Shown: in pieces, positions 1-11,021 of the stretch
Layout: each line of letters starts with the position of its first letter
Position numbering within the stretch: position 1 is the first letter of the stretch
Assembly: GCA_014529385.2 (NCBI GenBank)
Contig: CM043958.1
Location: 92,286,435 to 92,350,434, forward strand
Direction: 5' to 3'
Source of the DNA: Adiantum capillus-veneris
Taxonomy: Eukaryota; Streptophyta; Polypodiopsida; Polypodiales; Pteridaceae
DNA: 64,000 bases
Notes under the pieces: generated by a model
Told to the model about the DNA's origin: nothing
Database searches by the model: none
Seen by the model: the letters and a program-made list of their open reading frames with translations, nothing else
Translations under genes and position numbers: made by a program

Positions 1-1612
1 TAAAGGTGCTCAGTTGGCAGGGACATGGATTCCACTTTTGTTATATGCTGATGACATAGTGTTGATCTCCGAATCCCCAGAGGGAATGCAACGTCAATTG
101 GATGCTTTGCATACGTTTGCCCACGAAAGTGGTTTGTCAGTCAATCTGGGTAAAACCAAGGTTATGGTGTTAATACCACCCCACAGTAGATCACGAGGTC
201 AGCACCTACATTCACATACGGCCAGGAGACTGTGGAGTACACAGACGCTTACACTTACCTTGGAGTGGTTTTTAGCGGACCTGCATTCTCACTCAGAAGA
301 GCAGCAGAGACCAGACTTACTAGAGCCCACGCAGCATTGGGTAGATTGGAGAGGATGTGTTCGCAGGTTCAGTTTCAGGAGCCCCGGACGAAGCTCTGGC
401 TCTTTGACACCTTGGTGGCTTCAGCATTGCTCTATGGAACCAAGATATGGGGACCTTCACTAGATCACCACGGGAGGCCAGGTCGCTCAGACGGATGGCG
501 GAACACAGAGAAACCTCTCGTCTCTATGATCTCGCGGCTCATTAGAGCCAAGGCATCAGTACCACGGGCCATTATCCGAGCAGAGCTAGCGGCCCCCCCC
601 CACTTGTGGTGGAGGCGCTCACCATATCAGTCTCCTTCATAAACCGCACATGGGCGCTTCCTAGAGACAGATATGCTCGCATAGCACTTGAATCCTCTTG
701 ACAGTTAGCCATACAAGGAGATACAACATGCTGGTATGGGGAGATGACATCATGGTTTCAAGCACATGGGTTCAGCATAGACAGGCTGCCACCATTCCAT
801 TACTCATTGGATGCACCATCTCTCACTCTTACACAGTCAGAGATCACCAAGCTCATCTGCCAAGACCTGACCCAGCTAGACACCAGGAGGACATGGATAC
901 AACCAGCACAAGAATTGGGCACGAAGATGGCTTTCTACGCAGACCACCTCCTCCAGCTTACGGAAGATGGTTTTGTGGCGAGACCCAGATACATGGATAC
1001 CAACTTGTCTCAGGGATACAATGTGCTATTGGCCAGTTACGCACATCTTCTCACCAGTTGTGGATTGAGACTGGGAGATACAGCGGAGTACCAGCAGAGG
1101 ACAGGACATGCCCCTTGTGTAACATGGAACCTGAGACAGAGCTACACTATACATGCCGCTGCCCGGTCTACTACGAGATACGAGGCCGCTTCCATTGCTT
1201 GTTCAGAGAGGGTTTTGGACCACTCTCAAGAGTCATGGGATACGAAGATCAGAGATGTCTGGGTTTGTTCTTGCTCGAGCTGCGCAGACACAGAGATAGC
1301 CTGATGAATGGCGAGGCAAGCCAGTCTCAAAGACGGATCACAGACTTCTTCATAGCAGACACGGGACAGCCGCAAGAGCCACTCCCATAGCAGAGCTCCC
1401 CCTCGTCTCACACCAGAGGCACACTGATTGACCGAGCGATTGAACTGGGGAAATCCAAGCGCCCGCGACTGCGAAGAACTACACACCATCGACGGAGGCT
1501 ACGACAAAAAATTCGGAGCACGCTGGCCAGGCATGCACGACGCCCGGTCAGACTACTAACCGTGGAGGAAATTGATGAGATTCGCCAACGACCGATGCTA
1601 GATCTCTTGTGA
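1..1612 (+). pseudogene. LINE-0 ORF2, 3' part (RT palm to zinc-finger C-terminus)
   Basis: Decayed 3' half of a non-LTR retrotransposon ORF2, cut by the window start. The reverse transcriptase catalytic motif YADD is seen near 45-60 (LLYADDIVLIS), followed by the thumb-like YLGVVF and LLYGTKIWG segments. A C-terminal zinc-binding motif (CPLCN, then HYTCRCPVYYEI) lies near 1110-1180. The frame changes at least three times (near 230, 650-740 and 1020). The C-terminal reading frame runs past a TAG at 1388-1390 to a TGA at 1610-1612 with an Arg-rich tail. The same tail is open in the relative at 7311-7902, so the TAG is a mutation (CAG to TAG). The family is related to, but distinct from, LINE-1 at 1897-7096. 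Dead copy. Confidence 0.85.
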
Positions 1613-1818
1613 TTCAGCTATCCCAACAAGCCGTCCATTTTTCTGCTTAGTTTTTGCTTGACTCACATCGACAAACTTAGGACCCCATAGTATATATCTT
1701 TGTTTTGTACTGTTGTTAGGTTATTTTGTTACTCTGACTTTGTATCAAATCCACCACTTTGTAACTTTCAGGTCTCATAGGTCATTATGGCCTTTTGAAG
1801 ACGTTAATATAACATTTC

Positions 1819-1821
<3 letters not shown>
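1613..1821 (+). mobile_element. LINE-0 3' untranslated end
   Basis: Non-coding 3' end of the LINE-0 copy. The stretch at about 1768-1800 (GGTCTCATAGGTCATTATGG, then CCTTTTGAAGAC) recurs at 8068-8100 after the second LINE-0 fragment. A diverged form follows LINE-1 copy 2 at 58090-58120. It is therefore probably the conserved 3' terminus recognised by the element's reverse transcriptase. A 20-bp AT-rich stretch separates it from the following (TC)n tract. Confidence 0.6.

Positions 1822-1897
<76 letters not shown>
1822..1897. repeat. (TC)n microsatellite
   Basis: About 38 perfect TC units, lying directly against the 5' end of the LINE-1 unit. Confidence 0.97.
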
Positions 1898-1900
<3 letters not shown>

Positions 1901-2546
1901 AAACGCAGCCGTTTTTTGACCTAGTAGACAGCAGTCCACTCTTTTGATCATAACTTCTTCATCGGAACTCCGATTTGGGTGATCTATAGCTTCAATCAAA
2001 GAGCACGAAGTCCTCTACGCATTGATGTAAAGACAGAAATTTTCGGAGTTATGGAAGGCATTTCTGTAGCAGCATTTCAGAAGTGAACAGGTTCAACAAA
2101 ATTGATTCTCATCTCCTATTTTACATACAATGTCTTCCGGCACTCGCAAGGGTTCTTCTTCTTCAACAAGGCCCACAACCATTGTGAAAAATGATCCAAA
2201 TGAAAAATGATCCAAAATCTCCTAAGTGTGGAGATAGCAACACAACCACCCAACCAACGACATCGGAAACCATGATCATGGCGTACTTGGTATCATTGCA
2301 AGAGACCGTAAACAAACAAGGCGAAGACTTACGAGCACTTGCAATGGAGAATAGCACACTAAGGGTACTTGTGGTTGAGAATGAGAATCTCAAGAGGACA
2401 CTTGAGATGCAAACAACACGTTTGATGCAACTTGAAGAGGAAGTCAAGGAATGTAAACGCTCTCTTGTGGACTTGAATGCTTTGAAGGAGCGGATGAGCA
2501 AAGTAGAGCATGACCATGTATTGAAAGAGGAGAAATTTGACACTAT
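1897..2546 (+). mobile_element. Extra 5' unit of LINE-1 (5' UTR plus start of ORF1)
   Basis: Direct repeat of the LINE-1 5' end, offset by 670 bp from the main copy that starts at 2567. It contains the terminal hairpin (CAAAAAACG, loop CAGC, CGTTTTTTG), the 5' UTR and the first part of ORF1 up to GACACTAT. It then breaks directly into a short (CT)n tract and the second 5' end. The two units are nearly identical apart from a 16-bp duplication near 2190-2210 in this unit. LINE copies are normally truncated at the 5' end. A copy keeping its 5' end and losing the 3' part looks like a tandem promoter/5' UTR duplication. Confidence 0.75.
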
Positions 2547-2567
2547 CTCTCTCTCTCTCTCTCTCTC
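2545..2567. repeat. (CT)n microsatellite between the two LINE-1 5' units
   Basis: About 11 CT units joining the truncated ORF1 of the upstream unit to the hairpin of the downstream unit. Confidence 0.9.
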
Positions 2568-2588
2568 AAAAAACGTAGCCGTTTTTTG
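2567..2588 (+). other. Hairpin at the LINE-1 5' terminus
   Basis: Perfect 9-bp inverted repeat CAAAAAACG / CGTTTTTTG with a four-base loop (TAGC here, CAGC in the copy at 1897-1918). Both copies sit immediately after a (CT)n tract. This suggests it is the real 5' terminus of the element rather than a chance palindrome. Confidence 0.55.
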
Positions 2589-2799
2589 ACCTAGTAGACA
2601 GCAGTCCACTCTTTTGATCATAACTTCTTCATCTGAACTCCGATTTGGGTGATCTATAGCCTCAATCAAAGAGCACGAAGTCCTCTACGCATTGATGTAA
2701 AGACAGAAATTTTCGGAGTTATGGAAGGCATTTCTGTAGCAGCATTTCAGAAGTGAACAGGTTCAACAAAATTGATTCTCATCTCCTATTTTACATACA

Positions 2800-3750
2800 A
2801 TGTCTTCCGGCACTCGCAAGGGTTCTTCTTCTTCAACAAGGTCCACAACCATTGTGAAAAATGATCCAAAATCTCCTAAGTGTGGAGATAGCAACACAAC
2901 CACCCAACCAACGACATCGGAAACCATGATCATGGCGTACTTGGTATCATTGCAAGAGACCGTAAACAAACAAGGCGAAGACTTACGAGCACTTGCAATC
3001 GAGAATGGCACACTAAGGGTACTTGTGGTTGAGAATGAGAATCTCAAGAGGACACTTGAGATGCAAACAACACGTTTGATGCAACTTGAAGAGGAAGTCA
3101 AGGAATGTAAACGCTCTCTTGTGGACTTGAATGCTTTGAAGGAGCGGATGAGCAAAGTAGAGCATGACCATGTATTGAAAGAGGAGAAATTTGACACTAT
3201 GAGCCGGGATGTATGCGACATGAAAAATGTATGCACAAACAAGTCTTGGGCTGATGTATGAGGTAGCAATGTGGTTTCTAATTCCTCACTCATGCAAGCT
3301 ATGGTTCAAACAAAGAATGTTGAGAATGTGGATGTGGAGGAGTTGAAGGAACGGGAGCGACGTTCCAAGAACATTGTTATTCGTGGAATTCCCGAAGAGA
3401 AGCTAGAGACACCTCCTTCTCTTGCCATTGTTATTGAAGATTTCTTCAAAACCCACTTTGGCATGTCCGGAGTTATGGTCTATGGAGCACATAGAGTGGG
3501 GAAGCAAGGAGCTCCTCGCTCGGGAGAACGGCCAATTGTATGCACCATGCCGGATGAGACCAAGCGAAAGATTATCCTTGATAATAGTTGGATCTATTTG
3601 AGGGATACAAAATGTTTTGTATGTGAAGATCGCACTATTAAGCAACAAAATATGCGTCGCAAGGCATATGAGGAAAAGAATAATAAAAACAAGGAGATCT
3701 CTCATGAAGAAAATGTGCCCACGGAGGAGGCAAGTCTCTCAAGCAAATAG
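2800..3750 (+). CDS. LINE-1 ORF1: coiled coil plus RRM-like RNA-binding protein (one internal stop)
   Basis: Begins MSSGTRKG with a Ser/Thr-rich head. A leucine/glutamate heptad region (about residues 45-135) predicts a coiled coil. After a linker comes a segment beginning RRSKNIVIRGIPEE (about residue 187), then a GAHRVGK motif and an RPIVCTM strand. This pattern matches the RRM domain of animal L1-type ORF1 proteins. It is unlike the usual plant L1 ORF1 with DUF4283 and a CCHC knuckle. The expected role is to trimerise and coat element RNA. A single in-frame TGA at 3259-3261 (CGA to TGA would explain it) splits the frame; no indel is seen. The ORF ends with TAG at 3748-3750 in the same frame as ORF2. 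Confidence 0.75.
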
Positions 3751-3756
3751 GGATGC

Positions 3757-6700
3757 GTGACCTATGAGACCGAGTTACAATTGAAAATATGCTTTTGGAA
3801 TTGTAATGGATACCCATGGAATGCGGGGGTTGGCATTGATGAACTAACAAGCAAAGCCGATGTTGTACTTCTTGTTGAAACTTGGAAGCATGATACACAA
3901 AGGATTAACGGCTTGGAGGATTACAATGTACATTCATTGATGTGGTCAAAGAATCTCAAGCAACGAAGAGGACAAGGAGGGTTAGCATGTATGGTTAAGA
4001 AAGGATTGGAAGATTTTGTATCAATTGTGAAAGATGACAACTACAAACGTTATGTATGGCTGAAAATTATGACACCAAAAAGAGCACCCATTTTTGTAGC
4101 CGGTTGCTACATTCCTCATCATGATTCTTCCTTGCTTGCATGGATAGAGATCAACCATTTTCTGATTTGGAAGAGGACATTGCTTATTTCAAAGGTGAAG
4201 GTTATGTTATTGTATTTGGGGATATGAATGCTCGCACAAAAACATTGCAACATGATACTCAACAATTTGATATGCCATACATTTCAAGGGAGTTGGAGGA
4301 AGTTCACTTGTATGATCGTACTTCAATGGATGAGAAAGAGCCGGATCACTATGGAAAGTTACTTTTACACATGTGTAATAGCACGGGTATGCTCATTGCC
4401 AATGGTGTATCTTTGTGGAGTGGAACCAATGGATTTACATGTAGGAGACATAATGGGGATAGTGTGATTGACTATATGCTACTCTCTGAAGCCATCATGT
4501 ATCGCATAAAGAGTTTTATGTTTGGTCAATGGACCCCGGAATCCGACCATCGCACCTTATGTATTGACCTTTCATGTGGAGAAGCAACTAAGCATGATAA
4601 TCTCAACCAAAGGAAAGAGAAGTTATCACTATGTATGGATTTCAAGCGGGCACCAATGTACATTGAAATGGTTGAGCAAAAATTATGGATGACAAAGCTT
4701 CAATGTGATGCACCATTGGAAACTAAATGGGAAGCTTTCAAGAAAGCTATTTGTTCTTGTGCGGAAGAATGCTTTGCCATAAAACATCTCCATGGTATCA
4801 ACAAAGATAGATCACGCAAAAGGTGGTTTGATAAAGAATGTCAAAATGCTCGAAAGTCCTTGATAAAGCTTGATGCAACTATGGACAAAGACAACTATCA
4901 AAGTCATTTGCATACATACAAGGCATTGATTCAAAAGAAGAGAAGAAGATGGGAAGTAAAGCAACAAGAATTTCAAGTCCAAGAAAAGGCACATGCATGT
5001 GGAAGATTTTGGAGAAACTTGAGAGGCAAGCGGGTTGAGAATTTTGGTAACTTGAGTCTAGTGGATATGTACACACATTGTAGGCAATTATATGAGCAAG
5101 CAAATACTGAAAAAATGCCATTTTATGATTCACTCCCATGTATGCCGTCTTTTTTTTACTATTGAGGATGTATGCGGTGGGCTTGAAAAGTTGGCCACTC
5201 GCAAAGCGGGAGATCTTCAAGGTACCAAGCCGGAGATGATCAAATGGACGGGAGATTTTACCCATGAGTGGATGTGTGATATGTTCAACCTTGCACTTCA
5301 ACATGGTATGCCTTATGATTGGAGTACTAATTGGGTTAAGCCTTTGCATAAAGGAGGGGATGTAAAGAATGTAAGCAACTATCGGACTATAATGATTGGG
5401 TCTCTTATGGTAAAGTTGTTTGGGTGCATAATGGAGATGAAATTGAGTGATTGGGCTGAAGAGAATGACAAGCGTGCAAAGGGACAAGCGGGTTTTCGTC
5501 GATGCCATAGCACCATTGATCATCTTGTCACTCTTCGTGTTCTCATGGAGGAAAGTCGGTTGAAAGGCAAGCGATTGTATTGTTGTTTTGTTGACTTTAA
5601 GAAAGCCTTTGATATGATTCCACGTAACAATTTGTGGAGAAGGATGGAAGAACTCCAAGTGCCAAGTGAGTTTATGCTTGCGGTTTCTCGAATCTATGAG
5701 AAGGTGATTTGTCAATTGCGCATGGGAAGAGAAATTTCAGAAATTTTTGTAAGCACTATTGGGGTTAAACAAGGATGTCCATTGTCACCAACTCTCTTTG
5801 GTCTATGCATCGATCAATTAGAACAAATGGTACTTGACTTTATACAAGAAGAAGGCATTGAAGAGGTCACTATTTGCAATGCGGTAATCATGCTTTTGTT
5901 GTATGCGGATGATGTAGTGCTTCTAGCACACACTTTAGAAGATGCACAAAAGCTTATGGTTGTCCTTGAGAACTTTTGCTTGCATAGTGGGCTGATTGTA
6001 AATGAATCCAAAACAAAGGTTATGCTTGTGAAAACCAACCATAATGAGAAGCCATGCATTGTGTACAACAACGAGACACTTGAAGTTGTTGAGAGCTTTA
6101 AGTACCTTGGCCTTGAGGTTCCATCCAATCACAAGTGGCATGAATGTGCTATGCGTCGTTTGGAAGCAGGAAAGAGAGCATATTATGCATTTGAGAACAT
6201 GTGTAATGCGGGAAACATCAAGTGTTGGGTTCTCAAGAAGTATCTTTTTGATGCATTGGTGACACCGGTTCTTCTTTATGGAGTTGAAGTGTGGGGCGGG
6301 AGCATCTCAAAGTCTACTTGGAAAGAGTTTGAGAATGTCCAAAAGCGTTTTCTTACAAACTTTCTCCAAGTTAAGACACAAACACCATATATGCTCCTAC
6401 TTCTTGAGTTGGGATCTCTTCCAATTGAGGTTATGGGCATGGAAAGGGTTGTGGAGCACATGATAAAGATGCGTCAAAACCCCTCACATCGACTTCCTAC
6501 AATTGCATGGGAAGCAAGCAAAAAAGTTCAAAAGACGCATAAAAGCAAGATCTTGAGCACGGGATGGATGCAAGACATAAAGAAGTGGTTTGGGAGATGG
6601 GATGCATTACACTTGCTACATGATGCTTCAATTGACTCTCAAGTGAATGAAGCTTTTCTACAACGCCAATGTATTACGGCTTGGGAGAAATCCGGTGGGT

Positions 6701-7093
6701 CACGCTTCATACATTACACCACCTATATTGCCCCCAACTACAAAACCATGTTCTTCGTTGAGAGAGGAAACCGTACTCACACTTACATGCTTGAGCCTAT
6801 TCCCTTGTCCGCGATACGCTCTATTGCAGCAATTCGGCTTAGCTCCCATTTCCTTCGATGCGAGATAGGGCGTTGGGGCAATGGAGAAGAGTCAAATCGA
6901 TTGTGCACATTATGCTCACTGCAAGTTCGAGAGTCTGAGTACCACACACTACTAGAGTGCTCAGCTTTAGATCACATCCGAACTTGCTTCTCTCACATTT
7001 TCAGCCATAACTTAGACCTACACACTTTCCTCTCCCAGCCAAAGTGTGGGCTCTCCATTGCGACTCTCATCACTACAATTTTGGAGCATAGAG

Positions 7094-7152
<59 letters not shown>

Positions 7153-7164
7153 CAAGTGTGGTAG
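3757..7164 (+). pseudogene. LINE-1 ORF2: APE endonuclease, reverse transcriptase, C-terminal zinc motif
   Basis: ORF2 of the most complete LINE here. An APE-type endonuclease starts near 3780 (ICFWNCNGYPW), with GDMNA near 4222 and SDHR near 4536. RT follows, with FVDFKKAFD (5586), QGCPLSPTLF (5770) and YADD (5901), then LLYGVEVWGG. A C-terminal zinc-like motif (CTLCSLQ, then YHTLLEC) lies near 6903-6965. Two frameshifts break it. One is near 4130, a 4-base deletion relative to the copy at 55185. The other is in a run of eight T at 5150-5157; the other copy has six and seven would be in frame. No in-frame ATG opens the ORF: it follows ORF1 in the same frame beyond a TAG. The last codons read into (CT)n, so the natural C-terminus and 3' UTR are missing. 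Confidence 0.85.
7096..7150. repeat. (CT)n microsatellite ending LINE-1
   Basis: About 27 CT units abruptly replace the LINE-1 sequence after GAGCATAGAGAGT. The second LINE-1 copy continues differently at the same point (58045-58112). Confidence 0.95.
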
Positions 7165-7300
7165 ATTGGTTATGCCATTTCCCTCTTGAATAATAGGTCC
7201 TGAGTTCAACTCTCCTCGTCGGCTAGATCTCTAAGGTCTCTTGGGATAGTTTCCTATGACGTTAAAACTCTCTTCTTCTTCTCCTTCTTCTTCTCTCTTC
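7150..7300 (+). repeat. tRNA-like sequence with A and B boxes, possible SINE head
   Basis: TGGTAGATTGG at 7159-7169 resembles a pol III A box and AGTTCAACTC at 7203-7212 a B box. The spacing of 44 bases is the same as in a tRNA. The segment 7150-7222 can partly form an acceptor stem (AGCCAAG with GTCGGCT, five of seven pairs). The anticodon arm is poor, so this is not a working tRNA gene. The following stretch ends in TTC-rich sequence (7265-7300). A tRNA-derived SINE or tRNA pseudogene is the best reading; no second copy was found. Confidence 0.35.
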
Positions 7301-7310
7301 AACTCACAAG

Positions 7311-8100
7311 GGATGGGTTTGTGATTCGCCCAAGCTATATGGATACACATCTATCTCATGGGTTACAGTGTGCCATTGGTCAGATACGAACATCTTCACA
7401 CCAGCTTGAGATTGAGACTAGTAGATTCAGAGGGATACCAACAGCTAGCACGATATGTCGTCTATGCCATACAAAGCCAGAGACGAAGACACATTATATT
7501 TGTCAGTGCACAGTGTATTACGAGATACGGGGTCGCTTCCACTGTCTATTTAGAGAAGGCTTCAGACCCTTCTCAAGGGTCATGAGCTATCAGGACCAGA
7601 GATGTGTTGGCTTGTATCTACTTGAGTTACACAGACACGGAGATACTTTTCTGAGGAGATCTGGAAAGAGACAATCCCAGAGACAGATTACTGATTTCTT
7701 CACACCAAACATTGGACAGATAGAGAAGCACCCACCACTCCAAAGCTCAACTCGAACTCACACCCGCGGTACTCTCATTGACCGAGCATTGGCACTGGGG
7801 AGATCAAGACGCCCACGACTGAGGAGAGGAGCTTCACAGCATCGACAGAGACTACAAAAAAGGCTTCGAGCCATACTATCTCGACATTTAGAGTACAGAT
7901 AAGGATGGATCCATCACCCATTGTCTCTTTCTCTTGTATTTGGCACCCATTGTAACAGTGATCACGCATACCCCACACAGTTCGAGGTAGTAGCACTTCT
8001 AAATCCATTTTAGTATTACTTTTTTTGTACTCTGGCATGGTACCAGATTCACAAGTTTGTAACGGATTGGTCTCATAAGTCATTTTGGCCTTTTGAAGAC
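7311..8100 (+). mobile_element. LINE-0 family 3' fragment (5'-truncated)
   Basis: 5'-truncated copy whose homology to the LINE-0 copy starts at about 7311 (compare 970 onward). It holds an open C-terminal ORF2 piece, 7321-7902: a zinc motif (CRLCHTK, then HYICQCTVYYEI), FHCLFREGF, and an Arg-rich tail ending in TAA. A 3' UTR follows, ending with the family motif near 8068-8100. The tail is unbroken here, which shows that the TAG at 1388 in the other copy is a mutation. Confidence 0.75.
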
Positions 8101-8104
8101 CAAA

Positions 8105-8205
8105 ATGTAAGCTCTGATACCGATGTAAGCTCTTTTTCTAACCATCTTTTGCAGATTGGTGTTCAATTGCGTAAGTCGGATGAGTATCGCAAGGAGGCTT
8201 AAAAC
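8105..8205. repeat. Inverted fragment of gypsy gag and PBS-like sequence
   Basis: The segment 8123-8205 is the reverse complement of gag sequence present at 8562-8640 and 28310-28390. Beside it, GCTCTGATACC (8113-8123) is the complement of a Ty3/gypsy initiator-tRNA-type primer-binding site. A small rearranged piece of the neighbouring gypsy element, now inverted. Confidence 0.5.
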
Positions 8206-8319
8206 ATCATCCTTCCTTTCCATACTCGATTCTTTCTTCAAGACTTGACCAACCACCTAGTGTTCCTTGATCAGATTATTCTTCAAGTGTCAACTAAGGG
8301 GTTTCATGAGTTTTAGCCT

Positions 8320-9484
8320 TTCCTTTATTATCATTGTTAGGTGAAGAGTTATGTGCTCCAGATGTAGTGGAAAATTGAGAAGGAGATGTACTCTGGTTCT
8401 TACGATTGTTCTTACCATTCTGCTGTTTCTGAGGGATACTAGGGCTTACCTTTGTTGTGCTTCATTTCTTGCTTAGGAGCAATTCCTACGGCATCATTGT
8501 AGTCCTTAGGGTCTAAGACTTCTACATCGTATTTGATGTACTTGTCCAAACCAAAGAGGAAAGCCTCCTTGCGATCCTCATCCGACTTACACAATTGAAC
8601 ACCATTCTGCAAAATATTGTTAGAAAAAGAAATAACAGGAGTTTCATTTTGCTTGAGGCCTCACCAATCTTCTTTCAACTGATCAAGGTACTACGGTGAC
8701 ATAAAACGAGCCTTGAGCTTGTCTTGAAAGTCGCCCAACTGTAAGACAATAGTGCACCATCCACAGCAAGCTCGAGATGCTCGGCCAATTATGCCTTTTG
8801 TCACTAATTAATGGCACACAAATACATGGAAGCAATCAAAACTTTATTGATGCAACCAAGAATACATGTATCTTACCATCATACTTCCTGAAAGTCAACT
8901 TTTCAGTGACTGGATTGTTGGAGTCATCGTCTTTACCTTGTCTACGTGATGACTCGCCGGCCTCCTTGAGTGGGTCACTCTTCGAGGCTAGCAGTTGCAT
9001 GACCATGTCTTGCATGTGTTGGTCTTGTTGCGCCTCACGCACTAGCTCCATAGCTTCCCTCTTTTCTTCAGCTGCTATGCATTGAGCTTCGAGTGTCTGC
9101 TCAGGCTCTTACTCCATAACTACCCTCTTTTCTTCAACTGCTATGCGTTGAGCTTCGCGTGCCTGCTCACCCTCTAGCCCCATAGCTACCCTCCTTTCTT
9201 CAACAGCTACACATTGAGCTTCACATTCCCTTTCCACAGCGGCCCGCTGAGCATCTTGTTGTAGCATCATCTCCATCAAACTTTACCAAAGCCTCCATAG
9301 AATTTGGTGCAATCCGTAGATGGGGATAGAGGAGGTTCTCAAAATGGTCCTCTTGGTCTAGGAACTTCTTCTTCTCCCATTCCACTTTCATCACCTTCAT
9401 GCAAAGTATCCATCCCGCTTCTGGTGATGACCATGCACTGAGTACTTGGGTACTTGGGTTCTTTGAAACCAGCCTGTGGGGCAC
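8320..9484 (-). pseudogene. Gypsy-D gag remnant
   Basis: Minus-strand remnant of a Ty3/gypsy gag. It is colinear with the better preserved gag of gypsy-C (28085-29150): DSLHEGD-type start, Glu/Ala/Arg-rich coiled region, VTEKLTF.KYDG.I segment, and a linker rich in Asn/Lys. Many frameshifts and short deletions are present, and tandem degenerate copies of the Glu-rich segment lie at 9050-9230. No pol follows on this side. Not functional. Confidence 0.6.
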
Positions 9485-9518
9485 TAGACTTTGGCTTTCA
9501 CCCGAAATTCTTTACTTT

Positions 9519-9532
<14 letters not shown>

Positions 9533-9567
<35 letters not shown>
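9533..9567. repeat. (GA)n microsatellite
   Basis: About 17 GA units immediately upstream (minus-strand sense) of the gypsy-D gag remnant. Confidence 0.95.
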
Positions 9568-9570
<3 letters not shown>

Positions 9571-11021
9571 TTTGCAAAGGGAACCTACAACGGGAATTAA
9601 CACTTAAGCACACATACGGTCTCAATGCGTACTCAAGGTTCCTTTTACTTCATGAGAGATGTGCAAAGACTAGAGAGAGAAGAGAGAATGATACAATGAA
9701 TGAAGGTTCTTTGAGTGATATATAGAGAAAGAGAAGACTAACACCAGATGGGGTCCCAAACCCCCCTCCATGGGCACCCCCCTCTCTATCGCTAGAGAGG
9801 CATTTTCTTTAGCCTGCACAAATGCTCATACAATGGTCCTAAATGCTGAGATGTTCATGGGATCTTGTGGTAGATGCTTGGATCTGCAAGGCTAAGGGCT
9901 GAAAACTGAAAACACTAGGGTAACTATTGGGATCTACAACTGCATTGAGGCTATGGGCTGATCTATTGTCGCCGATGTCGGTGATGGGATGAAAACTGAA
10001 GAATGTTGGCTGATTGTCTTGTGTTGAAAACTAAAAACCCTGGACTGATGGGTGGATTTGCGACGGTACAGCGAGGTTATGGCTGAAAACTGAAAACACT
10101 GGTGTTGATGGGGTGCTGGCAGATCTGGTGCAAAAACGCCAGAGATGCTGAGGTACTATGGGTACTTGGTGCTAGTATTGAGGGTACTCGCTTATGCTTG
10201 AGAAGTGGACCCTAGGGTCACTTATATATGGAATTAAAGTAGCCCACAAGTATTCAGATTAAGATCAGTCCAAGAGCCTGTTCTTTTCAGCCAAAAAGAA
10301 GTGCGATTCAAGCTCGGGAATACATCCGAGCTCAACCCAAGAGGTGGCCTCCATTGTGGGAGTTACTTGGTGCATCAAATAGGAGAGGATTGAAGATGGA
10401 CAGTCGATGTCACGTGCACATCTAACCTTGTGTGCATGTGGACAAGCTGTAAGTCCTACTTCTAGGGTTTAGGACAGCCTAGGAAGTGTTCTGGCACCCT
10501 TGTGAGCCTGTACGCAAGACGTGCATGTCCAAGCACTTTAGATTAGTTGCATACCCTTTGATTGCACATGAGCACAGCCAGTTCTGCTAGGTGTAGGCAC
10601 TGGGGAGTGTTCCCATACTGTTGCATTAGTACCCAACCTAGGTAATTACCTGCATGTGACGCACCTCTTATAAGTGAGTTTATTAACTCAATAAGTGACA
10701 TTTTAAGGAACCGTGGGTTTTTATTGGCTACTTTCGAGCTATTCTTGATGGCTGAAACCTGTGCTCTTTAGGGCTGATGGTCTGCTGAAAAAGTCTAGGG
10801 TTTATGGTCAAGATGAGGGACTTTACCGAGGCGGAAAGTCTCCAAAATTGGTCACCTATGACTGCTCACTTTTGGCTGTCACTTGCTGCCAAAAAAATGT
10901 AAGACTTAAGGGGTATCAGATGCAAGCGATCCAGCCCATAAGGGGGTTTCTTTGGGATGGGGGGGTCTTCTTCTCGAGGTGGAAAGTGCTGGCTGCTTGC
11001 AAAGATAGGGATCTTGGATCG
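9568..11021. other. Non-coding, LTR-like remnants
   Basis: No coding signal seen. The stretch 9890-10140 repeats variants of CTGAAAACTGAAAACACT. A segment near 10405-10560 is the reverse complement of the gypsy-C LTR start at 26286-26424 (shared GGGTTTAGGAYAGCCTAGG and GTGTTCTGGCA). This stretch therefore probably holds LTR sequence of the same family in the opposite orientation. No intact element boundary could be set. Confidence 0.45.

Noticed and set aside
7150-7222. A functional tRNA gene.
   Set aside because: Acceptor and T stems have mismatches and no convincing anticodon arm forms; only the pol III boxes remain.
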